Origin: Gemmatimonadota bacterium
GTDB taxonomy: Bacteria; Gemmatimonadota; Gemmatimonadetes; Longimicrobiales; Gaopeijiaceae
Assembly: GCA_022826565.1 (NCBI GenBank)
Contig: JAJDUP010000033.1
Span: 62,001-126,000 of the forward strand
Length of the DNA stretch: 64,000 nt
Direction: 5' to 3'
Each line of letters starts with the position of its first letter. The stretch's first letter is position 1. The position numbers and the translations under genes were made by a program. Shown piece by piece: positions 18,829 to 26,155 of the stretch. The notes under the pieces were generated by a model, which saw only the letters and a program-made list of their open reading frames with translations, was not told where the DNA came from and ran no database searches.

Positions 18829-18905
18829 GCCAGCGTGCAGCCCGCTGAACATCGCGTTGGCATGGCGCGGCAAAGGGCAGCTCGGGGAGCCGGCCAGACA
18901 ACTCA

Positions 18906-18944
18906 CGTAAAGTAAACATGACATTCTGTAATGTTTAGATTACA
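18906..18944. repeat. AT-rich motif, copy 1 (imperfect inverted repeat between convergent genes)
   Basis: CGTAAAG, six bases, TGACA, TTC, TGTAATG. The centre CATGACA-TTC-TGTAATG is dyad-symmetric at 6 of 7 positions per arm, and symmetry extends partly outward (11 of 14). It lies between the ends of the aquaporin gene (+) and the rhodanese gene (-), in a 128-base gap. The sequence stands out as AT-rich. Related copies lie at 31189, 45194 and 59388. Confidence 0.6.
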
Positions 18945-18956
18945 AACAGTGCGACG

Positions 18957-19595
18957 CTACCACACCGTTTCGTAGCCGTCAGCGGCAAGATTCCAGCGGC
19001 GGCCGTAGACGTGCAGCCGTTTGGTGGGCATTCCCTCGTGAACCAGCGGCCCACCGGCGTGCGTCCACGCGAGCACGCTGCCCTCGAGGTTGAGCACGTC
19101 GACCCCGCGCCTGCCCATCTCGCGGGCGTAGGACGAACTGCGAGCCCCGATCGTGCAGTAGACCACCACGGTCCGGTTCGCCAGTTCGGCGAGGCGCCGC
19201 TCGAATTCGCTGGCCGGAATCGCCCCGGGCAGAGTCGAGACGCGCCGCTCCCGCTCGGTCCGCACGTCCACCAGAACGAAGTCGCCCCCGGGGAGCGCTT
19301 CGCGGAACTCCGCGGCAGAGATCGTCGCGACATCGGGGTGGTCTTCGCGAATCTCCTCGATCATGCGCTCCATGATCTGGCGCCGTCCCGCCTCCGTGTC
19401 ACGGGACTGGGCAGCGACCGGGCCGAGAGGGAACAGCAGGGCGAGGGCGAGGGCCACGGCGGGAGCCATCACGGCGCGGAGGGCGGACACGGCGGGGAGG
19501 GCGGCCACGCCGGGCGAGCCGGCAACACCGAACGGGGAGCGTCCCCGCGCGCGCGCCGTCAACCCTGCGAACACGCATACGCGCCGGTCAAACAT
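18957..19595 (-). CDS. Exported rhodanese-domain protein
   Basis: Single rhodanese domain that would carry a persulfide on its active Cys. The domain spans about residues 90-190: FVLVDVRTERERRV, then the active loop VVVYCTIGARSSSY with Cys147. It is preceded by a hydrophobic signal segment (MAPAVALALALLFPLGPVAAQ), so it likely works in the periplasm. The ATG at 19595 overlaps the stop of the upstream persulfide-dioxygenase gene by 8 bases, suggesting coupling; an internal ATG at 19469 would place the signal peptide right at the N-terminus and is a real alternative. Its job is probably to pass sulfur to or from the same pathway as its neighbour. Confidence 0.85.
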   Translation of the reverse strand: MFDRRVCVFAGLTARARGRSPFGVAGSPGVAALPAVSALRAVMAPAVALALALLFPLGPVAAQSRDTEAGRRQIMERMIEEIREDHPDVATISAAEFREALPGGDFVLVDVRTERERRVSTLPGAIPASEFERRLAELANRTVVVYCTIGARSSSYAREMGRRGVDVLNLEGSVLAWTHAGGPLVHEGMPTKRLHVYGRRWNLAADGYETVW

Positions 19596-21003
19596 GGGTG
19601 TACGCCCCGCGGAAGATGTCGTTGACGGCGGTGACCCGGAATCCCTCCCGCTCGAGCAGGGACGCGGCGGCCGAGGCGCGCGCGCCGCTCAGGCAGTGCA
19701 CCATCAGGTCGCGGCCCCTTGGAAGCTCGCCCAGGCGCGCGGCCAGGCGGGTGTGGGCGATGTTGCACGCACCCTCGACGCGCGCCTCCGCGAATTCCGT
19801 GGCGCGCCGGACGTCGAGCACCAGCGTATCCGGGTCGGCGCGCCGCGCGTCGACCTCGTCGAAGTCGACCACCTCGATCCCGGCTGTCTCGCCTCCCGCA
19901 TCGCGGAATGCTGCCAGCTCCGTGGCCGGCGCCCACCCCACCAACCGATCGAGCCCGATGCGCACAAGATCGCGCACCGCTTCCTCCACCTCCGACTCGC
20001 CGCACACGAGCACGATCTCGGAAGCCGGGTCGACGTAGCAGCCGGCGATGGTGGGAAAGGAATTGTTGAGGGGGGCGTAGATCGAGCCGCGGATGTGGTC
20101 GGCGTAGTAGCCCAGGCGGTCGGCCCTGGTGTCGATGACGACCGCCCGAGGATTGCGGGCGAACGCCGCCAGCTCGCCCCCCGGCATGCGCGGCGGCCGG
20201 GGCAGAGGCCCGAGCACCGCGGGACCGCGCCGATTCTCGGCCTTCATGCGCCCGAAGTAGAGCGGAGGCTCCGGCTGGCCCTCGAGGATGTATTCCACGA
20301 ACGCGTCCTCTCCAGCCTGCACCGCGGCCAGCGCCGGGCTGAAACGCTTCTCGTACCCGGCGGTCGTGTCGGGGACGGCCCCCAATGCCTTGCCGCAGGC
20401 ACTCCCGGCACCGTGTCCCGGCCAGATGCGCAGGTAGTCGGGCAGCTCGAAGACCTCGCGCGCGGAGCCGTACAGGCGCCGGGCCGAAGGCTCCATCGCC
20501 CCCGCGTGCCCCGCTGCCGACTCAAGGAGGTCCGGGCGCCCCAGGTCCCCCACGAAGATGAAGTCGCCCGAAACCATCCCCATCGGCTCGGTGGCACCCG
20601 CACCCCGGTCGGTGATCAGGAAGCTGATGTGCTCGGGGGTGTGGCCCGGGGTGTGGATCGCCTCGAAGTCGATCCCGCCCAGGGTGAAGTGGTCGCCGTG
20701 TCGCAGCAGCGTGACCGAATCCCGTCCGGCAGCCCATTCATACTGCCAATCCGGCCCGCCCTCGGCCGAGAGAAACGCGCGGCAACCGTACCGTTCGACC
20801 AGCTCCAGACAACCCGACACGAAGTCCGCATGGATGTGCGTCTCCGCCGCCGCGACGATGCGCAGCCCCTCCCGGCGCGCCATCGCCACATAGCGGTCGA
20901 CATCCCGCTCGGGGTCGATGATGATCGCCTGCCGCGTCCGCTGGCACCCCACCAGGTACGCATGCTGCGCCAGCTTCGGATCGACGATCTGCCTGAAGAA
21001 CAT
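19588..21003 (-). CDS. Persulfide dioxygenase-like protein with two rhodanese domains (CstB type)
   Basis: Metallo-beta-lactamase-fold enzyme of sulfide/persulfide detoxification. The N-terminal ~250 residues hold the iron-site motif ETHIHADFVSG, then HTPGHTPEHISF, and FVGDLGRPDLL, typical of ETHE1/CstB persulfide dioxygenases (the family more often has HxHADH; here HIHADF). Two rhodanese domains follow: the first has the active-site-like CGESEVEEA, the second VHCLSGARASAAASLL. It is 471 residues long with GGAG just before the ATG. Known relatives oxidise low-molecular-weight persulfides to sulfite or thiosulfate. A periplasmic rhodanese gene overlaps its end. Confidence 0.9.
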   Translation of the reverse strand: MFFRQIVDPKLAQHAYLVGCQRTRQAIIIDPERDVDRYVAMARREGLRIVAAAETHIHADFVSGCLELVERYGCRAFLSAEGGPDWQYEWAAGRDSVTLLRHGDHFTLGGIDFEAIHTPGHTPEHISFLITDRGAGATEPMGMVSGDFIFVGDLGRPDLLESAAGHAGAMEPSARRLYGSAREVFELPDYLRIWPGHGAGSACGKALGAVPDTTAGYEKRFSPALAAVQAGEDAFVEYILEGQPEPPLYFGRMKAENRRGPAVLGPLPRPPRMPGGELAAFARNPRAVVIDTRADRLGYYADHIRGSIYAPLNNSFPTIAGCYVDPASEIVLVCGESEVEEAVRDLVRIGLDRLVGWAPATELAAFRDAGGETAGIEVVDFDEVDARRADPDTLVLDVRRATEFAEARVEGACNIAHTRLAARLGELPRGRDLMVHCLSGARASAAASLLEREGFRVTAVNDIFRGAYTHV

Positions 21004-21118
21004 ATGGACTCCCTAACGCAACGGGTCCGCCGTCTGTCAACGAATTCGAACGGGCAAAGCTAATCGACGCTCCCGATCAATGCACTCAATTCACACAAAA
21101 GCCAACGGAGAAAAACCG

Positions 21119-21664
21119 ATGAATACCGTATCCGGAAAGTACACCCTTGCAACCTCCGGGCTGACACTGGCCCTGGCCATGGTCGCGAGCACGACAGGTC
21201 TTCAGGCACAGCGCCAGGGCGCCGGGGGACGACCCGCGGTAGCCGGCGCGGCGGTGGAGAGGACCATCCGCCTCGCCGATGAACTCGAACTGACCGCCGA
21301 GCAGAGGACGCGGTTGGAAGCGATCCGGCTGGAACTCCTCGAACAGCGCATCGAACAGACCACGGCGATGCTGGCACTCCGCTCGGAGGTAGCAGCCGGG
21401 ATTCGCGAGCCGGAGGCCGTGCGCGGGGTGATGGCCGAGCGTTTGCGGGCGGCGCGGGCCGCTGGCGAGTCCGTGCGCGACCGCGTGGGCGAGATCCTCA
21501 CCGACGAGCAACAGCAGGAACTCCGCAGCATGAGCCGCCGGGCGATGTGGCGCCAGCGCGGCATGCGCGGACGGTCGAGGGTCGAGGGGCAGCGGGGCTG
21601 GCGGGGTGGCCGGGGGTTCGACCGCGATCGCGGCCGGGGCGGACAGCGCGGACGCGGCCGGTAA
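21119..21664 (+). CDS. Spy/CpxP-like periplasmic LTxxQ protein
   Basis: Small helical periplasmic protein. After a signal peptide (TSGLTLALAMVASTTGLQAQ) come long charged helices with the LTxxQ-type signatures LTAEQRTRLEAIR and LTDEQQQELRSM found in Spy/CpxP chaperones and metal-binding CnrX relatives. The last ~35 residues are an Arg/Gly-rich tail (GRGGQRGRGR at the end). The ATG at 21119 is preceded by GGAG. The length is 181 residues. Chaperone or metal-sensing activity is inferred from the family; the RG-rich tail is unusual for Spy and would make the tail strongly basic. Confidence 0.8.
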   Translation: MNTVSGKYTLATSGLTLALAMVASTTGLQAQRQGAGGRPAVAGAAVERTIRLADELELTAEQRTRLEAIRLELLEQRIEQTTAMLALRSEVAAGIREPEAVRGVMAERLRAARAAGESVRDRVGEILTDEQQQELRSMSRRAMWRQRGMRGRSRVEGQRGWRGGRGFDRDRGRGGQRGRGR

Positions 21665-21776
21665 TCCGCTGGTCGGAGGCCGGGCGCGGGTGTAGCTTGC
21701 TGCCTCACACCCGCGCCCGGCCGGGCCCGGTACAGGACGCCGAGTTCAGCCGCAGGCAGCACAGCGAGGCAGCCCC

Positions 21777-22505
21777 ATGAGAAGCAGCACTTTCGAATCG
21801 ACAGTCTCGGCCCTGATCGCGCTGGCCGTGTTTGCGGTCGCCGCCTGCGGTGGTCAGCCTGACACCGGTGCGGCCGACGGAGCGGAGGCGGGCGCGGAGC
21901 AGGAATCCCCCGCGCAGGCCATGGCCGCCGAAGGCGAACAAGGCGCCGAACCGAGCGCGATGGAGGGCGGCGAGCACGGTGGTGAAGTTGAGGGAGGGGA
22001 GGGCGGCGAGACCGATGAAGGCGGCGATGGCCATGAGGCCGGCGAGCATGACGAAGGCGGGGAGCACGGCGAGGAGGGGGAGCATGGTGAGCGCGGCGAG
22101 GGTGCGGAGCATGGCGAGGGTGGCGAGCGCGGCGAGCACGACGAGGGCGGCGAGCACGGCGCGCGCGGTGAGCACGGCGAGGGTGAGCACGGCGAAGAGG
22201 GCGAGGAGTCGGGCGAATACCTGAGCCGCGCGGAGAGCTGGGATGCGACGCGGCGCGGGATCCGGCTGCGACTCATCTTCGATGCCGAACGCGACGCCTT
22301 CGTGGGAACGGCCGAGAACACCACCGACGGGGCGGTGTGCGCGGTGCGGGTGGAGGTCCACCTCCGGCCCGGCCCCGAACTCGGCCCGACGGAACGCCGG
22401 GATCTCGCCCCGGGTGAGTCCACTGCCGTGGAGTTGGCGGCCGGCGGCCAGAGCTTCGAGGAATGGACTGCCCACCCGGAGACCTCGGCCTGCGAGGCCA
22501 CCTGA
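21777..22505 (+). CDS. Lipoprotein with a Gly/Glu/His-rich repeat region
   Basis: 242-residue lipoprotein: the signal peptide ends in the lipobox VAAC (FAVAACGGQP), so the Cys near residue 24 is lipid-modified. Residues ~60-150 are low-complexity repeats built from G-G-E-H, E-H-G-E and similar units, with a dozen or more His and many Glu. The C-terminal ~90 residues form a compact domain (LRLIFDAERDAFVGTAENT, then VRVEVHLRPG and LAPGEST) resembling FxLYD-type beta-sandwich domains that bind or scaffold at the cell surface. The His/Glu spacing suggests metal binding (Zn, Ni or Cu), but this is inference. It is downstream of the Spy-like gene on the same strand, 112 bases away. Confidence 0.82.
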   Translation: MRSSTFESTVSALIALAVFAVAACGGQPDTGAADGAEAGAEQESPAQAMAAEGEQGAEPSAMEGGEHGGEVEGGEGGETDEGGDGHEAGEHDEGGEHGEEGEHGERGEGAEHGEGGERGEHDEGGEHGARGEHGEGEHGEEGEESGEYLSRAESWDATRRGIRLRLIFDAERDAFVGTAENTTDGAVCAVRVEVHLRPGPELGPTERRDLAPGESTAVELAAGGQSFEEWTAHPETSACEAT

Positions 22506-22566
22506 GCGACAATCGACATCCCCGAGGGGGTCGCGACGGGCCGAGGGGGTCGCGGGGCCACCGCAT

Positions 22567-22586
22567 CGACCCTCCGGAGGGTGTCG
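22567..22586. terminator. Hairpin after the His-rich lipoprotein gene
   Basis: ACCCTCCGGAGGGT is a perfect palindrome (5-base arms with a CCGG loop). It lies 60 bases after the lipoprotein stop, in sequence that also holds two copies of CCGAGGGGGTCGCG (within 22518-22555). No T-run follows directly. Confidence 0.4.
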
Positions 22587-22604
22587 CTCCAGGCCCGGCA
22601 ACAA

Positions 22605-22610
22605 TATACT
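22605..22610 (+). promoter_or_regulatory. Candidate -10 element of tRNA-Lys(CTT)
   Basis: TATACT ends 14 bases before the first base of the tRNA, with a T-run just before the gene. No convincing -35 hexamer is seen at the usual distance. Confidence 0.4.
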
Positions 22611-22624
22611 TCAGTCCGTTTTTC

Positions 22625-22697
22625 GCCCTGCTAGCTCAACTGGTAGAGCATCCGACTCTTAATCGGCAGGTTCGGGGTTCGAGTCCCTGGCGGGGCA
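22625..22697 (+). tRNA. tRNA-Lys (anticodon CTT)
   Basis: A 73-base cloverleaf: acceptor GCCCTGC/GCGGGGC, D arm GCTC/GAGC, anticodon loop CTCTTAA (anticodon CTT, codon AAG), T arm CGGGG-TTCGAGT-CCCTG. Pair 27-43 is a mismatch, which is tolerated. CCA is not encoded. The gene ends 5 bases before the end of the convergent manA-type gene. Confidence 0.95.
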
Positions 22698-22701
22698 CTC
22701 T

Positions 22702-23715
22702 TTACGGCAGGTAGGTGCGCAACGCGACCAGATCCGTCGTGGCCTGAAGTTCGAAGGCGCCCATCGTTGCGGGAAGCAGGACGAATTGCACCGCTTCGAG
22801 TGTCAGCTCCGACTCGGTGGATTCGATCCTGCCCGTCCCCGACAGCAGTCCCCATATCTCGAAGGTGTCGCCGGTCAGGTCCGCCTCGAAGCCTGCTCCC
22901 GCTTCGATCATGATGCGCTCCACATTGAAGTGCTCGCATTCGGTGAGGACTCCCCTGCGCACTCCTCGCCCCCCGGCGGCGACGCGTCGCGCGTCGGAGC
23001 CGGTTCTCGCGCGCCCGAAGTGGATGGCGTCCATCGCCTGATCGACGTGCAGTTCGCGCGGCTGGCCGTCCGGCCCCACCCGTCCCCAATCGTGAATCCG
23101 GAAGGTCGTGTCGGAGCACTGCTGGATCTCGACCAGGACGATCCCGGACAGGATCCCGTGCACCGTCCCCGCAGGCACCAGGATCGCGTCGCCGGGACGA
23201 ACGCGGTCGCGGTTGAGGATGTCCTGCACCCGGTCTTCAGCCACGGCGCGGCGGAGCACCGCCTGATCGGTTCCGCGCTTCAGCCCGTGAATGATCCGCG
23301 CACCCGGCTCGACGTGCAGGATGTACCACATCTCTGTCTTGCCGGGATCGTCCAGCCCGTGCGCGGCGGCGTAGGCATCGTCGGGGTGCACCTGGACGGA
23401 GAGGGCGTGGCTCGCGTCGAGCAGCTTGACCAGCAGGGGGAATTCACCGCGGGCGACGGCCTGGCTGCCGCGCCGTCCCACGAGATCGATCCCGAATTCA
23501 GCGACGAGGCCGGGCAGATCCTTGCCGGCCAGCTGTCCTGAGTCCACCACCGACACGCCGGCAGGGTGGCCGGAGATCTCCCAGCTCTCGGCGGTCACGC
23601 CCTCCGGGAGGTCGCGGCCGAAGAGCCGCTCCAGCTCACGGCCTCCCCAGAGGTAGTCCTTGAGACGAGGCTTGAAGGTCAGGGGCGCTCCGAGCGCCTT
23701 CGCGGAAGCGGTCAT
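22702..23715 (-). CDS. manA: Type I phosphomannose isomerase
   Basis: Zinc enzyme that interconverts mannose-6-phosphate and fructose-6-phosphate, feeding mannosylated glycans. The two cupin-domain signature blocks are present: LSVQVHPDDAYAA, with GKTEMWYIL (zinc His and Glu), and DAILVPAGTVHGIL (second zinc His). The 337-residue length matches the short bacterial form. The ATG at 23715 begins MTASAKALGAPLTFKP, and the family core begins at LKDYLWGGRELERLF. No other sugar genes adjoin it. It converges on tRNA-Lys. The short form also occurs in Bacteroidota and Firmicutes, so the symbol is by function, not by close orthology to E. coli ManA. Confidence 0.9.
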   Translation of the reverse strand: MTASAKALGAPLTFKPRLKDYLWGGRELERLFGRDLPEGVTAESWEISGHPAGVSVVDSGQLAGKDLPGLVAEFGIDLVGRRGSQAVARGEFPLLVKLLDASHALSVQVHPDDAYAAAHGLDDPGKTEMWYILHVEPGARIIHGLKRGTDQAVLRRAVAEDRVQDILNRDRVRPGDAILVPAGTVHGILSGIVLVEIQQCSDTTFRIHDWGRVGPDGQPRELHVDQAMDAIHFGRARTGSDARRVAAGGRGVRRGVLTECEHFNVERIMIEAGAGFEADLTGDTFEIWGLLSGTGRIESTESELTLEAVQFVLLPATMGAFELQATTDLVALRTYLP

Positions 23716-23771
23716 GCCGAAAAATGGTCATGCACCCGCAATCCGGGAATGGGCGCCCGGAGCTCCCTGCC

Positions 23772-25514
23772 CTACCTCGTCGTGAACGTGATCGGGAGCT
23801 GCACCCAGACCGGCACCGGGTTGCCCCGGTTCTCGGCCGGTGTGAATTCGAAGACCGGGGCTACCCGGAGCGCGGCTTCGTCCAGCGCTTCGCTGCCGGA
23901 ACTCTTCTGAATCGCCTGGTTCCTTACCACGCCGGCCTCGTCGATAAAGAACCAGACGATCGTTGTCCCGCCGATTCCGGCATCACGGAGCAGCGGTGGG
24001 TATTCCCGTTCCATAGCCCTGCGAACAGCGTCGGCGTTCGTGTAGTCGGGCTTCGTGGTGTAGGGGGTGAAGACAGGAGCGGCGGAGATCTCGCTCTCGG
24101 CTACGCCGGCTTCATCGGTACGACTTCGGATCGCGTCCGCAGCCCTCCTCAACGCCTCCTCCCGAGCCGCTTGCCGTTGCGCCAGCTCCTCTTCAGTGAG
24201 CTGAGTCTCGGTTGCCGCAGCCCCTCTATCCCCAGTCGTGAACGTGATCGGCAGCTGCACCCAGACCGGCACTGCCCGGTCCCGATTCAGCGCGGGGGTG
24301 AACCTGAAGACGGGCGCCACGCGCAATGCGGCATCGTCCAGGGCCTGGTGACCCGAGCTGCGGAATACCTCCTGGTTCCTCACCACCCCCTCCTCGTCGA
24401 TGAAGAACCACACGATCACGGTCCCGCCGATTCCCGCATCACGGAGCAGCGGCGGGTACTCGCGCGCGAGCGCCGCGCGGACCTCATCCGCGTTGATGTA
24501 GTCGGGCTTCACGGTGTACGGGGTGAAGACCGGTGCTGATGACAGCGGGGGCACGACTTCCTGCGGTATTGGGTCGAAGACCTGCGGGGCACCCGCCTCC
24601 CCCGGCGACCCGTCCACGTTCGCCGGCCCCTCTCCAGTAATCCCGGGAATCGACACGGCCACACCGATCACCATGATCGCGCCGAACACCAGAAACGCCG
24701 CCTGCGCCATGCGGATTTCGGGCGCCTTGCTCAGCAGCTGGCGGATTCGCCGCTCCAGGAGCGACTTCTGCTCGGCCAGCGCCGTCACCGCAACGCCCGG
24801 CAAAGCCCCGGCACCCGATCCGACCCGGAGGAGCAGGTCGCCGTAGAGGCGGCGGTGGTCCGGCAGCCGGTCCATGACGCGCTGGTCGCAGTCGAGCTCG
24901 ATCGCCAGGTTCAGCCGCCGATACTGCAGCCAGATCGCCGGGTTCCAGGCGAAGGCGAGGAGCAGCGCGCCGAAGAGGAAGCGTAGGTGGACATCGCGGG
25001 CCCGCAGGTGTTCCTCCTCGTGGGCCAGGATCAGCTCCTGGCGTGCGGCACCGGCAGCCTGTACCCAGGTCGGAAGGACGACGCACGAGCCGAAGAGCCC
25101 GACCACGGCCGGTCCCGTATCCCGCGACCACAGTACGTCGCGCCCGAGCAGGCTGCCCGCCTCCCAGGCAGCGCGGCGACGGAGGAACCGCACGCCCCCC
25201 ATCAGCGCCGCGACCAGCAGGATCGCCGAGAGCAGCACCCACGCCAGCAGCAGGACATCGTCGAGTGAGTGGAGGGTGGAGTCCGACGCCACCGTCATCG
25301 TGACCGGATCGAGCAGGATCGGGGCCACGGGCAGGACGGCCTCGGCGCCGCCGCCGCCGGACAGCATGCGGATCGCAGGGAGCGCGACCGTGCCCGCTCC
25401 GGCCGCAAGCCACACCCACCGGCGCCCGCGCTTGAGGAGCCTCTCGGCGGCAAGCCCCGCCAGAACGAACAACAGACCCGCTCCGACCGACCAGAGCATC
25501 CATGCAGCAATCAT
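23772..25514 (-). CDS. BlaR1/MecR1-like M56 membrane peptidase with two TonB C-terminal domains
   Basis: Membrane sensor-peptidase. About four hydrophobic segments span residues 1-120 and ~265-300. The zinc motif HEEEH is at residues 165-169 with ARDVHLRF after it, as in M56 peptidases that cleave a partner repressor. Two TonB C-terminal domains follow, nearly identical to each other (both contain EYPPLLRDAGIGG, VVRNQ, and FTPA..R..PVPVWVQLPITFTT or similar), which points to a recent internal duplication. Between the last membrane segment and the domains is a Pro/Ser/Ala linker. Its start overlaps the stop of the BlaI-type repressor by 4 bases (ATGA). The TonB-type domains suggest sensing or pulling on an outer-membrane partner; antibiotic resistance is not implied. 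Confidence 0.87.
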   Translation of the reverse strand: MIAAWMLWSVGAGLLFVLAGLAAERLLKRGRRWVWLAAGAGTVALPAIRMLSGGGGAEAVLPVAPILLDPVTMTVASDSTLHSLDDVLLLAWVLLSAILLVAALMGGVRFLRRRAAWEAGSLLGRDVLWSRDTGPAVVGLFGSCVVLPTWVQAAGAARQELILAHEEEHLRARDVHLRFLFGALLLAFAWNPAIWLQYRRLNLAIELDCDQRVMDRLPDHRRLYGDLLLRVGSGAGALPGVAVTALAEQKSLLERRIRQLLSKAPEIRMAQAAFLVFGAIMVIGVAVSIPGITGEGPANVDGSPGEAGAPQVFDPIPQEVVPPLSSAPVFTPYTVKPDYINADEVRAALAREYPPLLRDAGIGGTVIVWFFIDEEGVVRNQEVFRSSGHQALDDAALRVAPVFRFTPALNRDRAVPVWVQLPITFTTGDRGAAATETQLTEEELAQRQAAREEALRRAADAIRSRTDEAGVAESEISAAPVFTPYTTKPDYTNADAVRRAMEREYPPLLRDAGIGGTTIVWFFIDEAGVVRNQAIQKSSGSEALDEAALRVAPVFEFTPAENRGNPVPVWVQLPITFTTR

Positions 25515-25888
25515 TTTTCTTTCTCCCCTTCGAGGCGCTGGTCCAGCAGCTTGCGGAGCCTTCTCACCGCGGCCGGCGACAGCTGTTCATCGGATACGAG
25601 TTGGGTGACCAGGAGCTCGGCCGAGCCGGAGAACACCTTGTCCCTCAGGCGGCCGAGCACCGACCGGCCTGCTTCCTCCCGCGCCAGGAGAGGGTGGTAG
25701 TGGTGGGCCCGGCCCTCCTTGGTGTGGCCCGCCAGACCCTTCGACTCCAGGATCCGGAGGATGGTCAGGACGGTGTTGTAGGCGAGGTCGTCCTCCAGCC
25801 GCTCGTTCACCTCGGTGACCGTGGCCGAGCCAAGGTCCCAAAGTACGGACATGACGTCCATCTCCCGTGCCGTCAGTGATTTCTCCAT
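25511..25888 (-). CDS. BlaI/MecI-family transcriptional repressor
   Basis: Winged-helix DNA-binding repressor, 125 residues. The MARTDREMDVMSVLWDLG-like start reads LTAREMDVMSVLWDLGSATV, followed by VNERLEDDLAYNTVLTIL (recognition helix) and a C-terminal dimer helix. The ATG has GGGGAG upstream. In the family, the M56 partner cleaves this repressor when a signal arrives. It forms a two-gene operon with that partner. The 268-base region upstream to 26156 contains no other gene; it holds TTGACA on the minus strand (26018-26023) and an AT-rich stretch, but I could not place a convincing operator. Confidence 0.9.
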   Translation of the reverse strand: MEKSLTAREMDVMSVLWDLGSATVTEVNERLEDDLAYNTVLTILRILESKGLAGHTKEGRAHHYHPLLAREEAGRSVLGRLRDKVFSGSAELLVTQLVSDEQLSPAAVRRLRKLLDQRLEGEKEK

Positions 25889-26017
25889 TTCCGTATCTCC
25901 CCGCGGGCCAGTCGCCCGCTGTCGGTGTCAAAGGGGCGTCTCCCCGGCGGTCCCGCAGAGGCGCCGGCGCCCCGTGCTCCTATATTGTTAGTAGAGAGTG
26001 GGACGATTTGTTCCCGA

Positions 26018-26023
26018 TGTCAA
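26018..26023 (-). promoter_or_regulatory. TTGACA, possible -35 element of the BlaI/M56 operon
   Basis: Perfect TTGACA consensus about 130 bases before the repressor start. The hexamer 17 bases downstream (CACTCT) is a poor -10, and the AT-rich CTACTAACAATATAG sits further on. It could be a repressor-controlled promoter, but the fit is weak. Confidence 0.3.
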
Positions 26024-26155
26024 CTAATTTCTTAGGATAGCCCCTGCGCACGGTGCCCACGGGAGGGTCGAGCACCCCCCGCCGTGCGCGGGCCGACCCC
26101 CGCGAGCACCGAGAGCGGCGCGGCGCGGGGTGGATCCCCGGAAGCCCTCCGAGGC

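Noticed and set aside
22000..22215. CRISPR-like short repeats
   Set aside because: The repeats are in frame and encode a His/Glu/Gly region after a lipobox; spacing is irregular and there are no spacers.
25971..26050. Classical BlaI operator (TACA...TGTA)
   Set aside because: AT-rich but without a convincing dyad of that type; listed only as a weak promoter element.
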